The notes under the pieces are model-generated. The model was not told where the DNA came from, made no database searches, and saw only the letters and a list, made by a program, of their open reading frames with translations. Position numbers and translations under genes: made by a program. DNA of 64,000 bases from Arthrobacter_D sp015752045 (GTDB lineage: Bacteria > Actinomycetota > Actinomycetes > Actinomycetales > Micrococcaceae), in NCBI RefSeq assembly GCF_015752045.1, contig NZ_JADOUS010000005.1, positions 62,001-126,000 on the forward strand, written 5' to 3'. Below, in pieces: positions 26,462 through 34,246 of the stretch (its first letter is position 1; each line of letters begins with the position of its first letter).

Positions 26462-26555
26462 GCCCACCAGGCCCACCGCCCCACCCCTCCCGCAGCGTCG
26501 TCGTACCGCGCTGCCGCCCTGCCTCTTCTCCCGCACCCTCCACCAAAGGACCACC

Positions 26556-27593
26556 ATGAACCGCCGCGCCCTCCTGCCGACCCTCGCCCTCGCCACCGCC
26601 CTCTCCCTCAGCCTCAGCGGGTGCCTCGCAGGCGAGAACGCCTCCGACACGCAGGCCGCCGACGGCGGCGGGACGCAGGGCGGCGCGCTCAACATCGACT
26701 TCGCCACCTACAACCCGCTGAGCCTCATCATCAAGGAGCAGGGCTGGCTCGAGGACGAACTGGCCGACCAGGACATCACCGTCAACTGGGTGCAGTCCGC
26801 CGGATCGAACAAGGCCAACGAGGCCCTGCGCGCCGGGGCGATCGACGTCGGGTCCACCGCCGGGTCGGCCGCGCTGCTCGCCCGCTCCAACGGCTCCCCG
26901 ATCAAGGCGATCGACATCTACTCCCAGCCCGAGTGGGCAGCCCTCGTGACCCTGCCCGACTCGGGCATCACGAGCGTCGAGGACTTGCGCGGCAAGTCCG
27001 TCGCGGCTACCCGAGGGACCGACCCGTACTTCTTCCTCCTGCAGGCGCTCGAGGCCGCGGGCGTGGACCAGTCCGAGGTCACCATCGAGAACCTGCAGCA
27101 CGCCGACGGCCGTGCGGCACTGGCCAGCGGCGCCGTCGACGCCTGGTCCGGCCTCGACCCGATCATGGCCGCCGCCGAGCAGGACGGCGCGCAGCTCTTC
27201 TTCCGGGACATCGACTTCAACTCCTACGGCTTCCTCAACGCCACGGAGGACTTCCTCGCGGAGAAGCCGGACGTCGCCCAGACCGTCGTGGACGCCTACG
27301 AGAAGGCCCGGGAATGGGCGAAGGAGAATCCCGAGGAGACCGCCGCCATCCTCGCGGAGGTCGCGGCGATCGACCCGACGGTCGCCGAGTCGGTCATCAT
27401 CGACCGCACGAACCTCGACGTCGATCCCGCCCCGGGCGACGCCCAGCGCAGCGTCCTCGAGAAGATCGGCCCCGTGTTCGTCGAGACCGGCGACGTGCAG
27501 ACCCAGGAGCAGATCGACGAAGCCCTGGACTCCCTGTTCGACGCCTCGCTCGTCGAGAACGCCGATCCGGCGTCCATCGGCTCCGATTCATGA
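26556..27593 (+). CDS. ABC transporter substrate-binding lipoprotein (SsuA-like)
   Basis: A 345-aa lipoprotein with signal peptide and lipobox LSGC (Cys23). The mature part is an NMT1/SsuA-type two-lobe binding protein: LNIDFATYNPLSLIIKEQGW, then GSNKANEALRAGAIDVGSTA, GKSVAATRGTDPYFFLLQAL and ALASGAVDAWSGLDPIMA. Such proteins bind aliphatic sulfonates or related ligands. AAAGGA precedes the ATG. Its TGA overlaps the permease ATG. The gap to the ATPase gene is 94 bp with no obvious terminator. Confidence 0.9.
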   Translation: MNRRALLPTLALATALSLSLSGCLAGENASDTQAADGGGTQGGALNIDFATYNPLSLIIKEQGWLEDELADQDITVNWVQSAGSNKANEALRAGAIDVGSTAGSAALLARSNGSPIKAIDIYSQPEWAALVTLPDSGITSVEDLRGKSVAATRGTDPYFFLLQALEAAGVDQSEVTIENLQHADGRAALASGAVDAWSGLDPIMAAAEQDGAQLFFRDIDFNSYGFLNATEDFLAEKPDVAQTVVDAYEKAREWAKENPEETAAILAEVAAIDPTVAESVIIDRTNLDVDPAPGDAQRSVLEKIGPVFVETGDVQTQEQIDEALDSLFDASLVENADPASIGSDS

Positions 27594-28447
27594 GCGCCGA
27601 CCACGCGACGCCGGTGAGCGCGCAGGGCCTGAAGGCGATCGGCGCGTCGGTGACCGGTCCCGGGACGCAGAACGACGCGGGGCGCGGCAGGGCGGTCCGG
27701 CGCACCGGCGCCATCCTGCTCGGGCTCATCGTCCCCGCCCTGATCCTGCTCGCCTGGCACCTCAGCACGGCGTCCGGCTTCTTCCGCGCGTCGCAGCTCC
27801 CCTCCCCGGCGTCAGTCCTCGCGGCCGCCGTCGACCTGATCGAACGCGGACAGCTCGCCACGCACATCCTGATCTCCACCCAGCGGGTGGTCCTCGGCTT
27901 CGTCATCGGTTCCCTGCTCGGCGTGCTCGCCGGTGCCCTGCTGGGCCTGTCCCGCATCGCGGACGTCCTGCTGACCCCGACCGTGGGCGCGCTGCGTGCC
28001 GTGCCCTCGCTGGCCTGGGTCCCGCTGCTGGTCCTGTGGATCGGCATCAACGAGGACTCGAAGGTCACCCTGATCAGCATCGGCGCCTTCTTCCCCGTCT
28101 TCACCACGCTCTACCTCGGCCTGCGGCACGTGGACCGCAACCTGGTCGAGGCCGCCCGCGCCTTCGGGCTCAACGGCATCCGCCTGCTGACCACGGTGCA
28201 GCTGCCCGCCGTCGTGCCCGCCCTGTTCTCGGGCCTCCGCCTGGCCCTCGCGCAGTCCTGGCTGTTCCTCGTGGCCGCCGAACTCATCGCCTCGTCGATG
28301 GGGCTGGGCTTCCTGCTGACGGACTCCCAGCAGACGGGCCGCGTGGACCGCATCATCCTCGCGATCATCCTGCTGGCCGTGATCGGCAAGACGACGGACG
28401 CACTCCTCGGCATCGCCGAACGCTGGGCGGTGCGACGGTGGGCGTAG
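27590..28447 (+). CDS. ABC transporter permease (SsuC-like)
   Basis: A 285-aa permease with about six membrane helices. The binding-protein-dependent EAA loop is visible as EAARAFGLNGIRLLTTVQLP. The N-terminal ~40 residues are hydrophilic and poorly conserved-looking. ATG overlaps the binding-protein stop by 4 nt. It forms the channel with the ATPase at 25646 and the lipoprotein at 26556. Confidence 0.9.
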   Translation: MSADHATPVSAQGLKAIGASVTGPGTQNDAGRGRAVRRTGAILLGLIVPALILLAWHLSTASGFFRASQLPSPASVLAAAVDLIERGQLATHILISTQRVVLGFVIGSLLGVLAGALLGLSRIADVLLTPTVGALRAVPSLAWVPLLVLWIGINEDSKVTLISIGAFFPVFTTLYLGLRHVDRNLVEAARAFGLNGIRLLTTVQLPAVVPALFSGLRLALAQSWLFLVAAELIASSMGLGFLLTDSQQTGRVDRIILAIILLAVIGKTTDALLGIAERWAVRRWA

Positions 28448-28467
28448 GCACGGTGGGAGCAGACACG

Positions 28468-30417
28468 GTGGGAGCAGACACAGACACAGATCCAGGCACG
28501 ACGACGGACGGGACGACCGCGCCCCGGGAGGAGGCCGAGCGCCTCGCGTTCTGGGCGGAGCAGGCCGCCCGGCTTGAGTGGGCGACACCCTGGCACACCG
28601 TGCACACCTTCGAGCGGGCGACGCCGCAGGCGGACGGGACGCTCAGCGTCCCCACCATCGAGTGGTTCGCCGGGGGCACCCTGAACGTCGCCGCGAACTG
28701 CGTGGACCGGCACGTCCGGGCCGGTCGCGGCGATCGCGTGGCGCTCCACTTCGAGGGTGAACCCGGGGACCGTCGCACCGTCACCTACACGGATCTGCAG
28801 GACGAGGTGTCGCGGGCCGCGAACGCTCTGCTCGCGCTCGGCATCGGGACGGGCGACCGCGTGGTCGTCTACCTGCCGGTCCTCGTCGAGACGGTGGTCA
28901 TCACGCTCGCCTGCGCACGGATCGGCGCCGTGCACTCACTGGTCTTCGGCGGCTTCTCGGCGGAAGCGCTCCGCTTCCGCGTCGAGGACACGGGCGCCAA
29001 GCTGCTGGTCACCACCGACGGCCAGTTCCGGCGCGGCTCCGCCGTGCCCGTGAAGGACAACGCCGACGCCGCGGTGGCGGGGACGAACAACATCGAGCAC
29101 GTCCTCGTGGTGCGCCGCACGGGGTCGGACATCGGCTGGACCGAGGGCCGTGACGTGTGGTGGCACGACGTTGTCGACACCGCGTCACCGTGCCATGAGC
29201 CGGAGGCGTTCGACGCCGAGACGCCGCTGTTCATCATGTACACGTCGGGGACCACCGGGAAGCCCAAGGGACTGGTCCACACCTCGGGCGGGTACCTCAC
29301 GCAGGCGTCCTGGAGCTTCGAGCACCTCTTCAGCAGCCCCGACCCGGCGCTGCGCGACCAGGACGTCCACTGGTGCACGGCCGACCTCGCCTGGGTGACC
29401 GCACACACCTACGAGCTGTACGGGCCGCTCTCCAACGGCGCCACGCAGGTGCTCTACGAGGGCACCCCGAACACGCCGCATGCGGCACGCCACCTCGAGG
29501 TCATCGAACGCTACGGCGTCACGAGCTACTACACGGCGCCGACCCTGGTCCGCTCCCTCATGGGCTGGTTCCCGGACGGCGTCCCGGGCTCCTACGACCT
29601 CTCGAGCATCCGCGTGCTCGGGACGGTCGGCGAGGCGATCAACCCCGAGGCATGGCGCTGGTTCCGCCGGAACCTCGGCCGCGACGAGGTGCCCGTCGTC
29701 GACACCTGGTGGCAGTCCGAGACCGGCGCCACCGTGCTCTCCCCCAGCCCCACTGATGCCGACTTCAAGCCGGGGTGCGCCGCCCGCGCGCTGCCCGGCG
29801 TCAGCACGCGCATCGTCGACGAGGAGGGCCGTCCCGTCCCCCCGGGCGTGCAGGGCCTGATCGTCCTGGACCGGCACGGCCCGGCCATGGCACGCACCGT
29901 CTGGGGCGACCCGCAGCGCTACCTCGACTCCTACTGGCGGGCGTTCGCCGCGCAGGGCTGGTTCCTGGCCGGTGATGGCGCGCGGCACGACGACGACGGC
30001 GACACCTGGATCCTGGGCCGCGTGGACGACGTCATCAACGTCTCGGGCCACCGCCTGTCCACGATCGAGATCGAATCGGCGCTCGTGGCCCACCCCCTCG
30101 TCACCGAGGCCGGTGCCTGCCCCGTGCCCGATCCCCTGACCGGCCATGCCATCGCGGCCTTCGTGGTGCTGGCCGCGGGCACGGATCCGGACACGGATGT
30201 CACCTCGACGCTCCGCGCCCACGTCGCCGCCGCGATCGGGCCGATCGCGCGGCCGTCCGCCGTCGTCGTGGTGCCCGATGTGCCCAAGACGCGCTCCGGC
30301 AAGATCATGCGCCGCCTGCTGACACAGCTCTACGCGGGCTCGCCGCTCGGGGACACCACGTCCCTGCAGAACGAGGGGTGCATCCCCGGGATCCAGGACG
30401 TGCTATCCCGTCGCTGA
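28468..30417 (+). CDS. Acetyl-/acyl-CoA synthetase (AcsA-like AMP-forming ligase)
   Basis: A 649-aa ANL-family ligase. It has the AcsA-type N-terminal domain (FWAEQAARLEWATPWHTV), the P-loop-like YTSGTTGKPKGLVHT, the WWQSETGA adenylation motif, the hinge GRVDDVINVSGHRLSTIE, and the C-terminal catalytic Lys motif KTRSGKIMRRLL. The substrate is probably acetate or propionate. Three in-frame GTGs (28438, 28453, 28468) lie in a 15-nt tandem duplication; I prefer 28468 because GGGAG lies 8 nt upstream. Earlier starts overlap the permease. Its place in a SAM-controlled operon is unusual. Confidence 0.88.
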   Translation: MGADTDTDPGTTTDGTTAPREEAERLAFWAEQAARLEWATPWHTVHTFERATPQADGTLSVPTIEWFAGGTLNVAANCVDRHVRAGRGDRVALHFEGEPGDRRTVTYTDLQDEVSRAANALLALGIGTGDRVVVYLPVLVETVVITLACARIGAVHSLVFGGFSAEALRFRVEDTGAKLLVTTDGQFRRGSAVPVKDNADAAVAGTNNIEHVLVVRRTGSDIGWTEGRDVWWHDVVDTASPCHEPEAFDAETPLFIMYTSGTTGKPKGLVHTSGGYLTQASWSFEHLFSSPDPALRDQDVHWCTADLAWVTAHTYELYGPLSNGATQVLYEGTPNTPHAARHLEVIERYGVTSYYTAPTLVRSLMGWFPDGVPGSYDLSSIRVLGTVGEAINPEAWRWFRRNLGRDEVPVVDTWWQSETGATVLSPSPTDADFKPGCAARALPGVSTRIVDEEGRPVPPGVQGLIVLDRHGPAMARTVWGDPQRYLDSYWRAFAAQGWFLAGDGARHDDDGDTWILGRVDDVINVSGHRLSTIEIESALVAHPLVTEAGACPVPDPLTGHAIAAFVVLAAGTDPDTDVTSTLRAHVAAAIGPIARPSAVVVVPDVPKTRSGKIMRRLLTQLYAGSPLGDTTSLQNEGCIPGIQDVLSRR

Positions 30418-30447
30418 CGCTTCTCCGGGGAAGAGGAGTTAAAAGAA

Positions 30448-30485
30448 GGAAGCGGCAGGGCCCCGTCCAAGCACCTGCCGCTTCC
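30448..30485. terminator. Bidirectional terminator
   Basis: A perfect 12-bp stem (GGAAGCGGCAGG at 30448-30459, its complement at 30474-30485) with a 14-nt loop between two convergent genes: the acyl-CoA synthetase (stop 30417) and the LysM protein (stop 30507). An AAAAG run on the left gives a short U run for minus-strand transcription. Confidence 0.8.
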
Positions 30486-30506
30486 CGCGTGTGGTTCGTT
30501 CCGGTG

Positions 30507-31442
30507 TCAGCCTGCTACCCGGACGAAGGATGCTCCCGGGAGGTCCGAGAGGGAGTGCTGCATGGTGAGGTTCGCCCCGTTCATGCCGCTGCTGATGACC
30601 TGGCCGCCACCGGCGTAGATCGCGACGTGGCCGGCGGTGATGACGAGGTCGCCCGGGGCGGGGCTTCCCACGGTGGGGCCGAACTGGAAGAACTGCGAGG
30701 GGCCGAGATCGCCGGCGGCGATTCCGGCGGAGCGCAGTGCCTGCTCCACCAGGATGGTGCAGTCCTGGATGGCACCGGCGGCGAGCTGGGACTGGGCGGA
30801 GGCCAGGAGGGTGCCCGCGACGCCGCTGGAGGCTACGACGGGGGTGATCTCGGCGGAGGCCAGGTACACGCCCGACTCGGGAGCCGCGGACACGGCCGGA
30901 GCGGGGGTGACAACCGCGGCCTGCTGGACCGGCGCCGCGGGAGCAGCTGCAGGAGCCACGAAGGCCGCGGGTGCGGCCACGGGCACCGACACCGTGACGG
31001 CGGGGGCCACAGCGGCGCCGCCCGTCGGGATGGTGATGGTGTCGCCCGGGAAGATGATCGATGCGACGGACAGTCCGTTGGCCGTGAGGACCGCGGTCAG
31101 GTCGGCGCCGTAGCGTGCCGAGACGGCGCCCAGCGTGTCGCCTGCGACGACGGTGTGCGTCGTCGCGGTGGCGCCTGCGGCAGGAGCTGCGACGGCAGCG
31201 GGTGCCGCCGGTGCTGCGGGAGCTGCGACGACCGCGGGGGCCGTCGTCGTGCCCTGCTCGGTGTACTCACCGGCGTGGGCGGCACCCACGGTACCGAGCG
31301 CGAGGCCCGAGGTGACGGCGACGATAGCGACGGGGCGGCCGACGGCGGTGGCGTGAGCCTTGGCGGCGCGGGACAGGCCCTGCAGCGCGAGATTGCCGTC
31401 GATGTCGGCACGGTGGCGCGCTGAAGTGATGTTTCGTGACAT
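30507..31442 (-). CDS. Secreted LysM - NlpC/P60-like cell-wall hydrolase
   Basis: A 311-aa exported protein. After a 40-residue basic N-terminus comes a hydrophobic signal (AVGRPVAIVAVTSGLALG, cleavage near AHA). An Ala/Pro linker, one LysM domain (THTVVAGDTLGAVSARYGAD) binding peptidoglycan, and a second Ala/Pro linker follow. The C-terminal domain carries the Cys (QDCTILVEQALRSAG) and His (PGDLVITAGHVAIYAGGG) of NlpC/P60 endopeptidases. ATG at 31442 follows GGGAGAGG. The c-di-AMP riboswitch upstream fits, as this messenger commonly controls wall hydrolases in actinobacteria. Confidence 0.9.
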   Translation of the reverse strand: MSRNITSARHRADIDGNLALQGLSRAAKAHATAVGRPVAIVAVTSGLALGTVGAAHAGEYTEQGTTTAPAVVAAPAAPAAPAAVAAPAAGATATTHTVVAGDTLGAVSARYGADLTAVLTANGLSVASIIFPGDTITIPTGGAAVAPAVTVSVPVAAPAAFVAPAAAPAAPVQQAAVVTPAPAVSAAPESGVYLASAEITPVVASSGVAGTLLASAQSQLAAGAIQDCTILVEQALRSAGIAAGDLGPSQFFQFGPTVGSPAPGDLVITAGHVAIYAGGGQVISSGMNGANLTMQHSLSDLPGASFVRVAG

Positions 31443-31455
31443 GGTTCTATACCTC

Positions 31456-31640
31456 TCCCATGCCTGCGGGGTGAGCTGTCGGGTTCGGATGGGAGTCACC
31501 CGGTCGGGCATCACCGAGAGGTGATGCGATGCGACTTAACCCCAGGGACGGCCGGCAGGTGGCCCGGCGCATCCCAAAAAAACTGTGGTTCCCCCGTCCC
31601 TGCCTTCGTGTTTCGAGCGAGTCTTGGTCGGCGGCAGGGC
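31456..31640 (-). ncRNA. c-di-AMP riboswitch (ydaO-yuaA type)
   Basis: On the minus strand, between about 31640 and 31456, the leader of the LysM/NlpC gene shows hallmark ydaO elements. These are GACGGGGGAACCAC, then GGGGTTAAGTCGCA, a GGTGATG hairpin, GGGTGACTCCC, and the closing CCGAACCCGACAGCTCACCCCGCAGG block. The aptamer ends about 15 nt before the start codon, next to the GGGAGAGG site. c-di-AMP binding normally reduces expression of wall hydrolases. The exact ends are approximate. Confidence 0.85.
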
Positions 31641-31746
31641 TCGGCAATCCGTCCAGGAGCGCCTCACGGTGGCGGAGGCACGTGCCGACCCTACCCAGCA
31701 CCCTGCCGGTTTGTCACATTTGAATAACGGGAGGTAGGGTGCCCCC

Positions 31747-31962
31747 TCAACCCCGCAGTGCCCGCCAGCGACGGACGGCGAGGAACGTCCCCACTGCGCT
31801 GAGCGCGAGCAGCACCGACTGCTGGACATAGAACCAGTCCGTGACCGCCGCTCCCGGGGCGCCCGCCGCGACCATGATGCTGGTCGCGAGGACGAGCGTC
31901 AGCACGGCGCCGACGTACCAGAGCGTCTGCCACAGTCTTCGCTCCTGTGCACGGCTCGCCAT
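31747..31962 (-). CDS. Small two-helix membrane protein
   Basis: A 71-aa protein with two hydrophobic segments (TLWYVGAVLTLVLATSIMVA and VQQSVLLALSAVGTFLAV), a basic start and a basic end (RRWRALRG). ATG at 31962 has GGAGG 8 nt upstream; a GTG at 31977 would add five residues. I do not recognise the family, and no function is suggested by its neighbours, the c-di-AMP riboswitch and metY leader. Confidence 0.65.
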   Translation of the reverse strand: MASRAQERRLWQTLWYVGAVLTLVLATSIMVAAGAPGAAVTDWFYVQQSVLLALSAVGTFLAVRRWRALRG

Positions 31963-32096
31963 TCTCCAGTCCTCCACCCCTCCAGCCTAGGCGTCGCACG
32001 GGTGCCCGCGCCGCCGCGCGCGACGCCGTCCGCAAGGCCGACCTCACACGGGGACACATGGTTTGGTTCTGCAGCGGCTCGGTGTCAGACTCGACC

Positions 32097-32200
32097 CGAC
32101 CATCCCGAGCGGCCGAGAGATCTGGCTCATTGACGCCGCAGCAACCCTGGCCTCCGCGTTCCCGCGGCGACAAGAGGGTGCTACCGCCAGACCGATGGAG
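32097..32200 (+). ncRNA. SAM-I (S-box) riboswitch upstream of metY
   Basis: A compact S-box: P1 from CCATC (32100) and GATGG (32194-32198), P2 arms GCGGC/GCCGC around GAGAGA, GGCTC, the GCAGCAACC block, and the GGGTGCTACCGCCAG closing strand. It is nearly identical in its core to the riboswitch at 25478 but has a short P3. The GGAGGAAATC site of the following 28-codon ORF overlaps the end of P1, indicating translational control by SAM. Confidence 0.92.
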
Positions 32201-32206
32201 GAAATC

Positions 32207-32293
32207 ATGAGCATCCCCCCAGCCGCCTCCGGCACCCAGCCCGACCCTCGATCCACCGTCGCAGTACCCGAATCCAGCAAGGCAGGTGTCTGA
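32207..32293 (+). CDS. 28-codon leader ORF coupled to metY
   Basis: An ATG at 32207 directly follows the riboswitch Shine-Dalgarno (GGAGGAAATC) and opens a 28-codon frame (MSIPPAASGTQPDPRSTVAV...). Its stop overlaps the metY start as TGATG (stop 32291-32293, ATG 32293). The metY ATG itself has only a weak GGCAGG site. So ribosomes loaded at the riboswitch probably read this peptide first and reinitiate on metY. The peptide is Pro/Ser/Ala-rich with no Met or Cys run, so it is not an amino-acid attenuator of the classic kind. Confidence 0.7.
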   Translation: MSIPPAASGTQPDPRSTVAVPESSKAGV

Positions 32294-33672
32294 TGGCAGA
32301 TCGTTCCTTCGGTTTCCGCACGCGCGCACTCCACGCCGGCGGCACTCCCGACGCCACCCACGGGGCCCGGGCCGTCCCCATCTACCAGACGACGTCGTTC
32401 GTGTTCAAGGACACCAATGACGCCGCCAACCTCTTCGCCCTGCAGAAGTACGGCAACATCTACTCGAGGATCGGCAACCCGACGGTGGCCGCGTTCGAGG
32501 AGCGCATCGCCTCCCTGGAGGGCGGGATCGGGGCGGTGGCGACGGCGTCGGGCATGAGCGCGGAGTTCCTCACCTTCGCGGCGCTCTGCCAGGCCGGGGA
32601 CCACATCGTCGCCGCCTCCCAGCTGTACGGCGGCACGGTCACACAGCTCGACGTCACGCTGCGCCGGTTCGGCATCGAGACCACCTTCGTCCCCGGGACG
32701 GACCCCTCGGACTACGCGGCCGCCATCCAGGACAACACCAAGGCGGTCTACGCCGAGGTGATCGCGAATCCCTCCGGCGAGATCGCCGACCTGGCAGGCC
32801 TCGCGAAGGTCGCCCACGACGCCGGCGTCCCGTTCATCGTCGACTCCACGCTCAGCACCCCCTACCTGGTGCGCCCCATCGAGCACGGCGCGGACATCGT
32901 CATCCACTCGGCCACCAAATTCATCGGCGGGCACGGCACCACGCTCGGCGGCGTGATCGTGGAGAGCGGCCGCTTCGACTGGGGCAACGGCAAGTTCCCC
33001 ATGATGACCGAAGCCGTGCCCTCCTACGGCAACATCCAGTGGTGGGCGAACTTCGGGGAGTACGGATTCCTGACGAAGCTGCGGACCGAACAGCTCCGCG
33101 ACATCGGGCCCTCACTCTCGCCGATGTCGGCCTTCCAGCTCCTGCAGGGGGTGGAGACCCTCGCGCAGCGGCTGGACGAGCACCTGGAGAACGCCCAGGC
33201 CGTCGCCGAATGGCTGCAGGCCGACCCGCGGGTGGAGTACGTCAATTACGCCGGGCTCCCCACCCACGCCCACCATGAGCGTGCGAAGACCTACCTGCCG
33301 CAGGGCCCCGGCTCCGTGTTCAGCTTCGGCATCAAGGGCGGCCGCAAGGCGGGCCAGAAGTTCATCGAGTCGCTGCAGCTCGCCTCGCACCTCGCGAACG
33401 TGGGCGACTCCCGCACCCTCGTGATCCACCCGGGCTCGACGACGCACCAGCAGCTCTCGGCCGAGCAGCTCGTCGCGGCGGGCGTGCCCGAGGACCTCGT
33501 CCGTATCTCCGTGGGCCTGGAGGACCTCGAGGACATCCTCTGGGACCTGGACCAGGCCCTGGACATCGCGGCCAACGCCTCCGATGCCGCATTCGAGGAC
33601 CTGCCGCAGGAAGCGGCCGGAGTGGACGACGACGATGCATCGGCAACGCGGGCAGTGGGAGTGGGAGCATGA
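32293..33672 (+). CDS. metY: O-acetylhomoserine aminocarboxypropyltransferase (sulfhydrylase)
   Basis: A 459-aa Cys/Met-metabolism PLP enzyme that makes homocysteine from O-acetylhomoserine and sulfide. Start FGFRTRALHAGGTPD, the cofactor-binding SRIGNPTVAAFEERI, and PLP Lys209 in HSATKFIGGHG, with the long GGVIVESGRFDWGNGKFPM that marks MetY over cystathionine enzymes. The last ~30 residues are an acidic, Ala-rich tail. It is controlled by the SAM riboswitch via the leader ORF; its stop overlaps the CoA-binding gene start by 4 nt. Confidence 0.96.
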   Translation: MADRSFGFRTRALHAGGTPDATHGARAVPIYQTTSFVFKDTNDAANLFALQKYGNIYSRIGNPTVAAFEERIASLEGGIGAVATASGMSAEFLTFAALCQAGDHIVAASQLYGGTVTQLDVTLRRFGIETTFVPGTDPSDYAAAIQDNTKAVYAEVIANPSGEIADLAGLAKVAHDAGVPFIVDSTLSTPYLVRPIEHGADIVIHSATKFIGGHGTTLGGVIVESGRFDWGNGKFPMMTEAVPSYGNIQWWANFGEYGFLTKLRTEQLRDIGPSLSPMSAFQLLQGVETLAQRLDEHLENAQAVAEWLQADPRVEYVNYAGLPTHAHHERAKTYLPQGPGSVFSFGIKGGRKAGQKFIESLQLASHLANVGDSRTLVIHPGSTTHQQLSAEQLVAAGVPEDLVRISVGLEDLEDILWDLDQALDIAANASDAAFEDLPQEAAGVDDDDASATRAVGVGA

Positions 33673-34181
33673 GCGGCAGCACCGGCAACGCGACACCCGA
33701 ACGGACCTGGGAGGGGCCGACGGCGCCTGAACGGCTGAACCTGCTGCGGAACGCGCGGTCGATCGCGATCGTCGGCGCATCGGACAAGCCCTCGCGGGCG
33801 TCCTACTTCGTCGCGACCTACCTGCAGTCCTCCTCCCCCTACCGCCTGTACTTCGTGAACCCGGTGGCGAAGGAGATCCTCGGCCAGCCGGCCTACGCGT
33901 CGCTGAAGGACCTGCCCGAGGTGCCCGACGTCGTCGACGTGTTCCGCAAGCACGACGACCTGCCCTCGGTGCTGCAGGAGACGCTCGACGTCGGCGCGAA
34001 GACGCTCTGGCTGCAGCTGGGATCGTGGCACGAGGACGTCGCGCGCGAGGCCGAAGCCGCGGGCCTGGACGTGGTGATGGACCGGTGCATCAAGATCGAG
34101 CACGCACGCTTCCACGGCGGGCTCAATCTCGCCGGTTTCAACACCGGTGTGATCTCCTCCAAGCGGCAGATCACCTCCTAG
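33669..34181 (+). CDS. CoA-binding domain protein in the metY operon
   Basis: A 170-aa CoA_binding_2 protein with a ~20-residue N-terminal extension. Motifs: ARSIAIVGASDKPSRASYFV, YRLYFVNPVAKEILGQPAY, DVVDVFRKHDDLPSVL, and KTLWLQLGSWHEDVAREAEAAGLDVVMDRCIKIEH. It resembles the protein at 24973 but is longer at the C-terminus (HARFHGG). Its ATG overlaps the metY stop (ATGA), so it is under the same SAM control. Function unproven. Confidence 0.9.
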   Translation: MSGSTGNATPERTWEGPTAPERLNLLRNARSIAIVGASDKPSRASYFVATYLQSSSPYRLYFVNPVAKEILGQPAYASLKDLPEVPDVVDVFRKHDDLPSVLQETLDVGAKTLWLQLGSWHEDVAREAEAAGLDVVMDRCIKIEHARFHGGLNLAGFNTGVISSKRQITS

Positions 34182-34246
34182 CGGAGATCGAACCCTCCCG
34201 CGCTCACCCCTGCGGGCTGGTCAGCGACTGGCTGGTCCGCGACTGG

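Noticed and set aside
31443..31514. N-terminal extension of the LysM/NlpC gene to 31514
   Set aside because: These codons lie inside the c-di-AMP riboswitch; ATG at 31442 has the GGGAGAGG site.
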